Shown here piece by piece: positions 9,283-16,655 of a stretch of DNA of 39,723 bases. This DNA comes from Anaerolineae bacterium. Lineage in GTDB: Bacteria; Chloroflexota; Anaerolineae; Aggregatilineales; J027. Each line of letters begins with the position of its first letter. The stretch's first letter is position 1. The notes under the pieces are model-generated. The model was not told the origin of the DNA and searched no databases. It saw only the letters and a list, made by a program, of their open reading frames with translations. Made by a program: the position numbers and the translations under genes. Location of the stretch: assembly GCA_019913005.1 (NCBI GenBank), contig JAIOHL010000258.1:187896-227618 (forward strand), read 5' to 3'.

Positions 9283-9942
9283 TCAATCCTCGTCTAACGA
9301 AATGATGCCCTTCCGAATGGCATATTTCACCAATTCGGTGCGGGTATGTAAGTTCAGTTTCTGCATGATATTTTCGCGGTGGCGTTCCACCGTTTTGACT
9401 GAGATACTGAGGCGGTTAGCAATGGCCTGATTGGTTTCATCTTCGGCTATCAGGGCCAATACTTCGCGTTCCCGTTCGGTGAGTCCGTCATAACTTTCTT
9501 GGGCCACACCTTGCCGCACCCGACTGACGTAATCAAAAACCAATTCTTTGGCGATACGAGGTTCCAAAAATACATCCCCTTTGGCGACGACATGAATGGC
9601 TTGCAGCAAATCATCTGGAGCGGCTCGCTTGGGAACGTAACCGGATGCGCCTGCTTGCAACATGCGGAAAAAATAATCCGCCCCTTCATGGATGGTGACG
9701 GCAAGGACGGCGACTTGGGGTATTTCTTGTTTGATACGGCGGGTAGCTTCGACCCCGTCCATTTCGGGCATGGTGACATCCATAACCATGACATCGGGTT
9801 TAAACTCATGGGCCAGTTGTAGTCCTTGCTGCCCATTTTCGCCTTCGCCCACAATTTCAAGTTCGGGGTCGCTCTCTAACAGCATTCGCATACCGGCACG
9901 GACTACACTGTGGTCATCTACGATTACGACTCGGATTGTCAT
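9283..9942 (-). CDS. NarL/FixJ-family response regulator
   Basis: This 219-aa two-component response regulator has an N-terminal receiver domain and a C-terminal LuxR-type HTH. The receiver shows VVIVDDHSVVRAGM with the acidic pocket, phospho-acceptor Asp in KPDVMVMDVTMPEMDGVEATR, the Thr of VLAVTIHEG and the Lys of GYVPKRA. The DNA-binding half shows LTEREREVLALIAEDETNQAIA and SVKTVERHRENIMQKL. The ATG at 9942 is preferred over a TTG at 9951 because AAAGGA sits about 10 bases upstream of it but next to the TTG. It lies 15 bp downstream of the kinase gene. It is transcribed toward the cytochrome/NrfD genes, so it may control them, but that link is inference from position. Confidence 0.93.
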   Translation of the reverse strand: MTIRVVIVDDHSVVRAGMRMLLESDPELEIVGEGENGQQGLQLAHEFKPDVMVMDVTMPEMDGVEATRRIKQEIPQVAVLAVTIHEGADYFFRMLQAGASGYVPKRAAPDDLLQAIHVVAKGDVFLEPRIAKELVFDYVSRVRQGVAQESYDGLTEREREVLALIAEDETNQAIANRLSISVKTVERHRENIMQKLNLHTRTELVKYAIRKGIISLDED

Positions 9943-9957
9943 GGTCGCCAATTCCTT

Positions 9958-11508
9958 TTAACGATTGAGGCGGACGGTTAGGCGTGTGCCCTGATTTGGC
10001 TCGGATTCGATTTCCAGATGGGCATTAATTAAATTCACGCGCTCTTGCATCCCGATTAATCCCCATGAGGCGCGTAGGTTGGTCGGTTCAAGCATGGCGG
10101 TAGGGTCAAAACCCACCCCATCATCACAGACGGCCAACGATGGCCCATCGGCATACTCTAGTGAAATAGTAACATGTTTCGCGTGGGCGTGTTTGGAAAC
10201 ATTGGTGAGTGCTTCTTGCCCGATGCGGAACAGGGTCGTTTCGACTTCCGAGGGCAAGGTGATTGGTTCACCACTAATCTTTAATTCAGTCTGGAACAGG
10301 CCGCGTTCATTGGAACGTTCGACCATCCACCGCAAGGCTGCCATGAGTCCCATATCGTCCAATTGAGGGGGACGCAGATCATTAATCAGGTGGCGCAGTT
10401 CCCCAAGCGCAGTGGTTGCCATCTCGCCCATATCCCCGATACGGTGCTTGGCGAGATCGGGTTTGGTCTCGACCATTGAGACCAGCCCTTTGAGGCCAAG
10501 CGCCAGTCCGGTTAAGGCTTGTCCCGTTTCATCGTGTAGTTCACGGGCAATGCGTTTACGTTCGGATTCTTGTGCCGCCGTAATGTGATGGAGCAGTTCG
10601 CCACGTACCGCGTCACGTCGCTGGACTTCCTGTAATAGGCGGGAGGTTTCTTCGTTGGCTTTTTGTAACTCGGCGTTCAGATTCGCAAGGGCTTCGCGGC
10701 TCTGGCGCTCGTTTTCCATCTTTTCATTTTCAATGGTGGCAAGACGTTGCTGATTTTCAAATTCTAGGGCACGTAACACCTGCATCATGGCGACTGCCAC
10801 AATAATCGCCGTCGCCGCCCGGAACAATTGGATGGGAAAACCAAAGGTATCTAGGAAAAACTCACTGTTGATCGTATCCGCTGGGAAAATTTCGCTTTTG
10901 GCTGGAAAGATTTGACCCGCCCCGCCATACACCGCAAGGGCCACTGCTGCAATGTTCAGATCGCGGACGAACTTGCCCATACCCCGTTCTCGAAAAGGCT
11001 TACGTTGATGCAGCAAGGCCCATGCCGCAAATAATGCGCCGGGGATGCCAAGCACATATCGGGATAATACATCGGCGGCCAGCAGCCACTCTTTGTCATC
11101 TAGGTCAAAAAGAATACGCACCATAATACAAGAGGCGGTATACCATCCGACTGCGAGGACAGTTAACCGCCATGTCGGAGCATTACCTGTGCGTTCACGA
11201 ATAAGGAGATGTTCACCAAAGGCAAGTAAAGCGAGGAAAGAAGTTACCAGAATGACCAATCGCAGCCACAACAGCCAATCTGGAAGCGGTTGATGATGTA
11301 ATTCTTGGTTCACCTGTTCCAGCATATCAATCCACTCATGGACGCCATGCAGCAGACCAAAGCCTGCCAGTAAACGCATGGAATGGGCAAACCCTAGCTC
11401 TGAGGCCCGCCCCGACTCCACCAACAACGCCAATCCTAATGAATAAAAAGCTAATCCATAGAGGAAGTAAATGGCGATGAAGGCTTCGTCCCAAAAATCA
11501 GTGGACAT
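9958..11508 (-). CDS. Membrane histidine kinase, NarX/HisKA_3 type
   Basis: This 516-aa sensor kinase has a hydrophobic N-terminal half with about seven transmembrane segments (residues about 8-250), no obvious extracellular domain, and a short coiled coil (ATIENEKMENERQSREAL and following). The dimerisation/phospho-acceptor box is ESERKRIARELHDETGQAL, whose first His after REL is the phosphorylation site. A HATPase_c domain follows with LFRIGQEALTNVSKHA (N box), VCDDGVGFDP and SWGLIGMQERV. The membrane-embedded input domain suggests sensing of a membrane or redox cue, but no haem or Cys motif identifies the signal. It is the first gene of a kinase-regulator pair and diverges from the small ORF at 11724. 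Confidence 0.93.
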   Translation of the reverse strand: MSTDFWDEAFIAIYFLYGLAFYSLGLALLVESGRASELGFAHSMRLLAGFGLLHGVHEWIDMLEQVNQELHHQPLPDWLLWLRLVILVTSFLALLAFGEHLLIRERTGNAPTWRLTVLAVGWYTASCIMVRILFDLDDKEWLLAADVLSRYVLGIPGALFAAWALLHQRKPFRERGMGKFVRDLNIAAVALAVYGGAGQIFPAKSEIFPADTINSEFFLDTFGFPIQLFRAATAIIVAVAMMQVLRALEFENQQRLATIENEKMENERQSREALANLNAELQKANEETSRLLQEVQRRDAVRGELLHHITAAQESERKRIARELHDETGQALTGLALGLKGLVSMVETKPDLAKHRIGDMGEMATTALGELRHLINDLRPPQLDDMGLMAALRWMVERSNERGLFQTELKISGEPITLPSEVETTLFRIGQEALTNVSKHAHAKHVTISLEYADGPSLAVCDDGVGFDPTAMLEPTNLRASWGLIGMQERVNLINAHLEIESEPNQGTRLTVRLNR

Positions 11509-11582
11509 GATGGCTCTTTCAAAGAAGCATGGTTGGGTGTCCAGTCTAAAAATAATTGTATAGGGTGAATGGTGGGGTTGGC

Positions 11583-11604
11583 ATGGGGTGTTTGCCCCAT
11601 TTTT
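11583..11604 (+). other. Hairpin with T-run in the divergent intergenic region
   Basis: ATGGGG (11583-11588) and CCCCAT (11595-11600) enclose a 6-base loop and are followed by TTTT on the plus strand. It has the shape of a weak intrinsic terminator reading rightwards. It lies in the 215-bp spacer between the kinase gene and the small plus-strand ORF, where no upstream plus-strand gene needs terminating. It may be a leader or attenuator element, or may block read-through. A weak TATGCT element lies near 11647, but no confident promoter was assigned. Confidence 0.35.
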
Positions 11605-11678
11605 AAATGATGTTATTCCCTAATTCAATGAGTCTAAGAGTTTCGATATGCTGTAATCAACAAACAACCCGACATTTC

Positions 11679-11702
11679 ACCGAGTTCAATAAACCACTCG
11701 GT
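11679..11702 (+). promoter_or_regulatory. Perfect 7-bp inverted repeat in the 5' leader of the small ORF
   Basis: ACCGAGT (11679-11685) and ACTCGGT (11696-11702) form a perfect inverted repeat with a 10-base spacer. It ends 8 bases before the AAGGAG ribosome site (11711-11716). It could be an RNA hairpin controlling translation of the small membrane protein, or a protein-binding site, for example for the neighbouring response regulator. The sequence alone does not choose between these. Confidence 0.4.
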
Positions 11703-11723
11703 TAAAACTCAAGGAGACCCACC

Positions 11724-11888
11724 ATGGAAAGCGTATTGTTAACCCTCAGTGTCGTCGCTCTATTTTTGCTGCGGGTTGGGATTCCGGTCACATTGCTCAT
11801 TGCCCTCGGCATGGTGATTGACCGCTGGCAGAAACATCGCAATATTGAAGTGCAGCGTAATATAGAGCATCACAAACCCGTTCACTAG
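11724..11888 (+). CDS. Small single-helix membrane protein of unknown function
   Basis: The protein is 54 aa, starts MESVLLTLSVVALFLLRVG and ends HHKPVH. One long hydrophobic segment (about residues 3-31) is followed by a basic, His-containing tail (DRWQKHRNIEVQRN). Support for a real gene comes from a clean AAGGAG site (11711-11716) 7 bases upstream of the ATG, a leader hairpin, and a strong intrinsic terminator 24 bases after the TAG. It is the only plus-strand gene in the window and diverges from the NarX-type kinase. I do not recognise the family. Position suggests a small accessory or regulatory membrane peptide linked to the redox module, which is inference. It falls below common length cut-offs for gene calling. 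Confidence 0.72.
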   Translation: MESVLLTLSVVALFLLRVGIPVTLLIALGMVIDRWQKHRNIEVQRNIEHHKPVH

Positions 11889-11912
11889 AGGGTGGCGCAT
11901 GTATCGAAAATG

Positions 11913-11944
11913 AAAAGGACACTGATTTCGGTCAGTGTCCTTTT
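11913..11944. terminator. Strong bidirectional intrinsic terminator
   Basis: AAAAGGACACTGA (11913-11925) and TCAGTGTCCTTTT (11932-11944) form a perfect 13-bp stem with a 6-base loop, A-tailed on one side and T-tailed on the other, so it works in both directions. It ends the small plus-strand gene (stop at 11888) and, from the other side, the long minus-strand catabolic run whose last gene stops at 11948. Confidence 0.88.
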
Positions 11945-11947
11945 GGG

Positions 11948-12259
11948 TTACTCGACGATGAGGTTTTCTTCGGTACGGAGATGAATGCGTTTAGAGGCAT
12001 GGGCCATCGCGTCTTCGCGGGCTTCGATTCCGACGGGTGAGGCAAGGGCAGCATCCAACGCCTCAATGCTGTCAAACCACAGTTCAAAAACCCCATCGAA
12101 TTCGGTTTCCGGCTGGTCAGCCCGCAGTACGCTAATGTGATATTTGCGGATGCCGGGGAAACGTTTGCCAATTGGCGAATGTTCCTCGACGGCCCATTTC
12201 GCAAATTCCTCACGGGTCATGCCTTCTTTACGTTTCATCAGGGAAATCAGCTTAATCAT
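11948..12259 (-). CDS. EthD-domain (dimeric alpha-beta barrel) protein
   Basis: This 103-aa protein starts MIKLISLMKRKEGMTREEF. The pattern is a beta strand with a 'LMKRKEGMTREEFAKWAVEEHSP' type helix, then a central YHISVL strand and DGVFELWFDSIEAL, which is typical of EthD or similar ferredoxin-like alpha-beta barrel proteins. These act in ring or side-chain degradation pathways, often as small lyases, isomerases or helpers. AGGAG lies 5 bases upstream of the ATG, and the gene follows the Mo-medium subunit gene by 9 bp. It is the last gene of the long run and is followed at once by the bidirectional terminator. The reaction cannot be assigned. Confidence 0.78.
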   Translation of the reverse strand: MIKLISLMKRKEGMTREEFAKWAVEEHSPIGKRFPGIRKYHISVLRADQPETEFDGVFELWFDSIEALDAALASPVGIEAREDAMAHASKRIHLRTEENLIVE

Positions 12260-12268
12260 AAGGTCTCC

Positions 12269-13276
12269 TTAGTGTGTTTCCAATGATTTTTCTTCGAGAG
12301 CACGCAGCACTTTTTCGGGAGTGACGGGCAAATCCGTGACCCACACCCCCACCGCATCGTAAATCGCGTTGACAATGGCCGGGATCGGTGAATTAGCGGT
12401 CATCTCACCCACACCCTTCACACCATATGGCCCGTTGGATGAGGGGTATTCCAACACCACACTTTCAATCTCAGGAATATCAAGTGCTGTCGGGATGATA
12501 TATTCGCCAAAACTGTAGGTGTGGTGGTCAAGGGCTGGATAATAGGGGAAGACCGTTTCCATCAGAGCGTGCGACATCCCCATGACCGCCCCACTCACGA
12601 TTTGCCCTTTCACCATTTCGGGGTTGATCTGTCGCCCAACTTCATAGGCACTGGCGAGGCGCAGCACTTTGATTTCACCTGTTTCGTCATCTACCTCGAC
12701 TTCGGCCACTGTCGTTGCGTGGGCTTCAGTAGAATCGGGGTCACAAGCGCCCGTTTCGGGGTCGAGGCTGCTTTTTTGTTTAAGATAGATGCCCCGTCCA
12801 GAGATGGTTTTGCCATATTTAAAATGGGCCGCTAGTGCGACATTAAACACATTGGTTTTACGCTCTGGTGCGCCTTTGACATAAATCTCCCCGTTTTCCA
12901 AGACCAAATCTTCGGGAGCAGCTTCCATTTCCTCGGCGGCCACATCCAGCAAGGCTTTACGCGCTTCGTTGGCGGCCATGATAACCGCATTGCCAACCCG
13001 GTGCGTGGCGCGGCTGGCGAACGTACCCATGCAGTGCGGAGCAGAATCAGTGTCGCCTGTGTCTACAATGACCGAATCAAATGGGACGCCGAGGGCTTCT
13101 GCCGCGATTTGGGCAATCACGGTTTTTAGGCCCTGCCCAAGATCGGTGCTGGCGAGTTTGACGCTAAAGCCACCGGTTGGCTGGCAGAAAATCAAGGCTT
13201 GGGTGGGGTCGCCACCTAAATTCATGCCTGTTGGATAATTCACCGCTGCGATGCCGCGACCATAATGTTTAGCCAT
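12269..13276 (-). CDS. Molybdenum hydroxylase, medium Mo-binding subunit (NdhM-like C-terminal half)
   Basis: This 335-aa protein carries the second half of the molybdopterin-binding chain of the xanthine dehydrogenase family. It shows the STDLGQGLKTVIAQIAAEAL region (molybdopterin contact), GTFASRATHRVGNAV, and GVKGVGEMTANSPIPAIVNA, where the Glu of the GVGE motif matches the family's catalytic base. The ATG at 13276 is chosen because GGAGGA lies directly upstream; the frame itself opens at 13297. It overlaps the large-half gene by 8 bp. In most xanthine dehydrogenases this sequence is fused to the partner below. Here each half has its own start and ribosome site, as in Eubacterium barkeri nicotinate dehydrogenase NdhL/NdhM. 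The substrate is unknown. Confidence 0.9.
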   Translation of the reverse strand: MAKHYGRGIAAVNYPTGMNLGGDPTQALIFCQPTGGFSVKLASTDLGQGLKTVIAQIAAEALGVPFDSVIVDTGDTDSAPHCMGTFASRATHRVGNAVIMAANEARKALLDVAAEEMEAAPEDLVLENGEIYVKGAPERKTNVFNVALAAHFKYGKTISGRGIYLKQKSSLDPETGACDPDSTEAHATTVAEVEVDDETGEIKVLRLASAYEVGRQINPEMVKGQIVSGAVMGMSHALMETVFPYYPALDHHTYSFGEYIIPTALDIPEIESVVLEYPSSNGPYGVKGVGEMTANSPIPAIVNAIYDAVGVWVTDLPVTPEKVLRALEEKSLETH

Positions 13277-14621
13277 GATGTCCTCCATTGCCCGCATAAT
13301 CGTCTGAACTCATCGCTTTCAGGTGGGCAGGTAATTCATACCCGATCAATTCCGCCGCCGCCTGAATCGTTTCGATTAATGTCGCATCTTCAACGACTTT
13401 TCGGACGGGCCGCATTTGCCCATTACGGTAAGCGTTAATCAAGCGGATTTCCCATGAATCCATGCCAATCGTGCGGGCGATGCGTTCCATCTGACACTCC
13501 ACCGCAAAGGTCGCCTCCGTCACGCCGAAACCACGCATAGCCGACGATGGCTGACGATTGGTATAGACGCAATAGGCATCTACCCAAACATTCGGGATAG
13601 TGTAGGGGCCGGGCAGATTCGCCATGTGTTTCTGCACGCCATACGGTGAGTGACGATGGTATGCTCCGGAATCCTCCAACGAACGGACTTTGCGGGCAAT
13701 AATGCGACCATCCTTCATCACGCCGTCGGTATAGTGCATTTTGACACCAGCACGGGTTGAGGATTTCCGCATTTCTTCTTCACGTGTCCAGCGCCATTTG
13801 ACAGGTCGTCCGGTTTTCATCGCAGCGATACAGGTGATGGGTTCGGTAATGACATCCACCTTGCCACCAAAGCCGCCGCCGACTGTCCCGCCAATCATAT
13901 GCAGGCGTTGACTAGGGACTTGCAGGATGATGGCGGTGTTGTCCATCGTAAAATAGAGGGCCTGCGTGTTGCTATGCACCGTCAAGCGACCATCCGGTTC
14001 GGGCTTGACCACACAGCAGTGGGTTTCAATCGGGGCATGTTCAATGGGTGAAAGCGAATAGTCGCCTTCAATGACATGATCGGCCTGCTGGATCGCTTTT
14101 TCAAAGTCGCCGAAACGCAGTTTACGATGATTGTAGCCATCGTACATAAAGGTATTGTTACCCCATTTTTTGATGGCCGGGGCATCGGGGCTGATGGCAA
14201 ATTCCATATCCAGCACGGGCGGGAGTTCTTCGATATCGAGTTTGACCAGCCCGGCGGCTTCAGCGGCAATGGCCTCGGTTTCGGCGACAATCGCGCAGAT
14301 AGGTTCACCGAAATACATGACTTCTTCGTGGGCCAATACGGGTTCATCATTGGGTTCGACCCCGATCAGGCACAAAATGGTGTACCAATTATTGGGAACA
14401 TCTTTAGCTGTGACGACAGTTACCACACCGGGGAAGGCTTCGGCTTTGGAGGTGTCAATCCCATGAATAATGCCGCGTGAGATCGGGCTACGTACCATCT
14501 TGAGCCATAACATGCCTGTATAAAACACATCATCTACATATTGGGTTTGTCCGGTGACATGGCCGATGCCATCGCGCCGCTTGACTGATTGGCCGACAAT
14601 ACCTAGTTGTTTAACGCCCAT
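13269..14621 (-). CDS. Molybdenum hydroxylase, large Mo-binding subunit (NdhL-like N-terminal half)
   Basis: This 450-aa protein holds the first half of the molybdopterin chain. It begins GIVGQSVKRRDGIGHVTGQ (the a/b hammerhead domain), has IGGTVGGGFGGKVDV (Mo-cofactor contact) and the substrate-channel region SAMRGFGVTEATFAVECQME. The chain ends near residue 440 with a Gly/His tail. GGAGG is correctly spaced before the ATG at 14621, and the 2Fe-2S gene stops 1 bp upstream. Size (about 50 kDa) and order match NdhL of clostridial nicotinate dehydrogenase rather than a fused XdhB/CoxL. The CoxL Mo/Cu loop (AYRCSF) is not present (SAMRGFG here), so carbon monoxide dehydrogenase is excluded. Confidence 0.91.
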   Translation of the reverse strand: MGVKQLGIVGQSVKRRDGIGHVTGQTQYVDDVFYTGMLWLKMVRSPISRGIIHGIDTSKAEAFPGVVTVVTAKDVPNNWYTILCLIGVEPNDEPVLAHEEVMYFGEPICAIVAETEAIAAEAAGLVKLDIEELPPVLDMEFAISPDAPAIKKWGNNTFMYDGYNHRKLRFGDFEKAIQQADHVIEGDYSLSPIEHAPIETHCCVVKPEPDGRLTVHSNTQALYFTMDNTAIILQVPSQRLHMIGGTVGGGFGGKVDVITEPITCIAAMKTGRPVKWRWTREEEMRKSSTRAGVKMHYTDGVMKDGRIIARKVRSLEDSGAYHRHSPYGVQKHMANLPGPYTIPNVWVDAYCVYTNRQPSSAMRGFGVTEATFAVECQMERIARTIGMDSWEIRLINAYRNGQMRPVRKVVEDATLIETIQAAAELIGYELPAHLKAMSSDDYAGNGGHHG

Positions 14622-14622
14622 T

Positions 14623-15099
14623 TCACGCCTCCTGCATTTGGGTAACTACGTCTTCAATGGCATCGAGAATTGTGACGTAACCTGTGCAGCGGCAAAGATT
14701 CCCGGCAAGGGCTTCGGCGATTTCGGCACGGTTGGGGTGCGGATTTTTATCGAGCAGAGCTTTGGCCGCCATAATCATGCCGGGGCTGCAATACCCACAT
14801 TGAGCCGCAAACCGGTCAAAAAATGCCGCTTGAAGAGGGTGCATATGTTGGGGTGTGCCAATGCCTTCCAGTGTGGTGATTTCTTGCCCATCCGCCAATG
14901 CCGCTAACATCAGACATGATAAGACAGGTTCGCCATTGACCAAAACCGTGCAGCTCCCGCAGCCTCCCTGCCCACACCCTGCTTTGGTGGCGTGGAGATG
15001 CAGATGTTCACGCAAGACCGTTCGCAAACTTTCGAGTGGTTCAATGGCGACGGCGGTGGTCTTGCCGTTTAATTTAAAGGTGACTGTAATGGATTCCAT
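14623..15099 (-). CDS. Molybdenum hydroxylase, 2Fe-2S subunit (NdhS/CoxS-like)
   Basis: This 158-aa subunit passes electrons from the Mo site to FAD. The plant-type 2Fe-2S motif is CGQGGCGSCTVLVNGEPVLSC (first 20 residues: CGQGGCGSCTVLVNGEPVLS). The all-helical second 2Fe-2S domain has CGYCSPGMIM and NLCRCTGY. All eight expected Cys are visible. The length is normal for the family. It sits 16 bp after the FAD-subunit gene and 1 bp before the Mo-large gene, with GGGAG upstream of the ATG. It is part of the four-gene F-S-L-M set. Confidence 0.94.
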   Translation of the reverse strand: MESITVTFKLNGKTTAVAIEPLESLRTVLREHLHLHATKAGCGQGGCGSCTVLVNGEPVLSCLMLAALADGQEITTLEGIGTPQHMHPLQAAFFDRFAAQCGYCSPGMIMAAKALLDKNPHPNRAEIAEALAGNLCRCTGYVTILDAIEDVVTQMQEA

Positions 15100-15115
15100 A
15101 AAAAGGCTCCCACTG

Positions 15116-15940
15116 CTATTTTGTTAATTGTTCGAGGGTGCGCTTGACAAAAACACCGACCATGCGGCGGCGATACCATGCGGTTGCCAGTGCGTCGGTA
15201 AAGGGATTGGATTCTTCCATCGCTATTTGGGCCGTGTCCGCAATACTCTTGGTGTTCAGGCTCTGCCCAATCAAGGCGGCCTCAGCATTTTTGGCACGGA
15301 AGGCGAATGGCCCGGACGCACCGAGTGCAATTCGAGCCTCATTGACTAGACCCTGCCTATCCATGACGATCCGCACCCCCACCGCAACCACTGAGGGCGT
15401 ATTGGCTTCACGTCGGCCTAATTTGAGATAGGCAGTATGGCCGGAGGGATTCGGCAAATGAACGGCAACAAGCAGTTCATGAACGCCGCGATGTGAACGG
15501 GGTTCGGCGAGAAAATCTTCGAGGGAGACTGTCCGGCTACCGGAGGGGCTTGCCAGTTCAACATGGGCATCATAGACGAGCAGCGGAACAGCCAAATCGC
15601 CCGCAGGTTGCGGCATATAGAGGTTGCCGCCAATCGTACCCATATTGCGGATTGCCGGGCCGCCGATTTGATACGCTGCCTCCGCCAAAATCGGGTAATC
15701 GGCAATTTGGCTAACTTCAGCCAGATGGGTGGTTGCACCAATTTGGGTGTGACCATTACGATAGACCCCGGACAACCCTGCGCGAGCAAGGCTCATCACC
15801 TTTTGGGGGAAAAAGATGCCTTCATTGATGTGGGCCATCATCATCGTGCCGCCTCCCATCACGAGCAGGCCAGCACCATGCGTTTGAACCACACTCAATG
15901 CCTCATCAAGTGAACGAGGGATAAACAAATCTGCATTCAT
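15116..15940 (-). CDS. Molybdenum hydroxylase, FAD-binding subunit (NdhF/CoxM-like)
   Basis: This 274-aa flavin subunit transfers electrons from the Fe-S centres to the final acceptor. The FAD pyrophosphate motif appears as MGGGTMMMAHINEG (about residues 31-44). The second motif is RNMGTIGGNLYMPQPAGDLA (about 98-117), and a CO_deh_flav_C-like C-terminal domain follows (VNEARIALGASGPFAFRAKN). GGAGGTG precedes the ATG. It is the first gene of the hydroxylase set and lies 23 bp after the cyclase-family gene. Gene order FAD, 2Fe-2S, Mo-large, Mo-medium equals the ndhFSLM order known in nicotinate-fermenting clostridia. That supports a four-subunit enzyme but not necessarily the same substrate. 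Confidence 0.92.
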   Translation of the reverse strand: MNADLFIPRSLDEALSVVQTHGAGLLVMGGGTMMMAHINEGIFFPQKVMSLARAGLSGVYRNGHTQIGATTHLAEVSQIADYPILAEAAYQIGGPAIRNMGTIGGNLYMPQPAGDLAVPLLVYDAHVELASPSGSRTVSLEDFLAEPRSHRGVHELLVAVHLPNPSGHTAYLKLGRREANTPSVVAVGVRIVMDRQGLVNEARIALGASGPFAFRAKNAEAALIGQSLNTKSIADTAQIAMEESNPFTDALATAWYRRRMVGVFVKRTLEQLTK

Positions 15941-15963
15941 AACACCTCCAAAAAACGATTAAT

Positions 15964-16635
15964 TTAGTCTTCAAGTAGGGCAAAAAAACGGGCAGGTGAT
16001 CCTTCGGCCCCGACCATCTTGATGCAAGGGGCAAAAAACTGAAAATGCCGATTTAAAGGTAGCTTGGATAAGTTGGTCATCTGCTGCATGAGAATCGCGC
16101 CGTTTTCGAGAATAATTTTGTGAATGATGAATTCCTCGGATGTGAAATTGGGCAGACGGGCGCAATATTCACTAAAACAATCGAAACCTACCGCCTTGAC
16201 TTTGCGCTCTAGGACAAGATATTCCACTGCTTCAGCGCTGCAATAGGGCGAGTGAAGATAGTAGTCGGGGAAGTTGCCCCACATTTTTTCTGTCCAGTCC
16301 GTTCGCACCAGAATAATATCGCCGGGGCGGATGTGGTCGGCATGGGCTTTGACATCTTCAACGGTGATGGGCATATCTGGCCCAAGATGGGTCATATCGA
16401 GTACGAGTGCTTCGCCACAGATACGATCCAGCGCAACATCGGCAGCGGTTTCACCCCCTTCTTGGACATGCAGCGAGAAATCCACATGCGAACCCGTATG
16501 CAGTACCATATCTACTGATGAGGCTCGCCAGAATCCCGGCCCACGATAATTCGAGGTAAGGGTTAGGCGTTTATTGACCGACGGCGGACTGAGCGTATCC
16601 GGGCCAATCGTTACGGTTAAATCCACAATACGCAT
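15964..16635 (-). CDS. Cyclase-family metal hydrolase (kynurenine formamidase-like fold)
   Basis: This 223-aa protein starts MRIVDLTVTIGPDTLSPPS. The family metal motif appears as HTGSHVDFSLHV (about residues 46-57), with further family features DIILVRTDWTEKM and VGFDCFSEY. Members of this family (Pfam cyclase) hydrolyse amide or lactone-like bonds, for instance N-formylkynurenine or isatin. The ATG at 16635 is chosen because GGGAG lies upstream; a TTG 24 bases earlier has no ribosome site. It lies between a ROK regulator and the molybdenum hydroxylase genes, so it may open a ring or cleave an amide made or used by that enzyme. The exact substrate cannot be told. Confidence 0.85.
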   Translation of the reverse strand: MRIVDLTVTIGPDTLSPPSVNKRLTLTSNYRGPGFWRASSVDMVLHTGSHVDFSLHVQEGGETAADVALDRICGEALVLDMTHLGPDMPITVEDVKAHADHIRPGDIILVRTDWTEKMWGNFPDYYLHSPYCSAEAVEYLVLERKVKAVGFDCFSEYCARLPNFTSEEFIIHKIILENGAILMQQMTNLSKLPLNRHFQFFAPCIKMVGAEGSPARFFALLED

Positions 16636-16655
16636 ATAAGGCTCCCATTGATTAA

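Noticed and set aside
11583-11604. Terminator for a gene in the kinase/small-ORF spacer
   Set aside because: No plus-strand gene ends before it, so it is recorded only as a hairpin of unknown role rather than a true terminator.
13269-13297. Possible frameshift splitting one fused molybdenum-hydroxylase chain
   Set aside because: The downstream gene has its own GGAGGA and ATG with an 8-bp overlap, the upstream chain ends with its own tail, and the F-S-L-M split form is a known natural arrangement.
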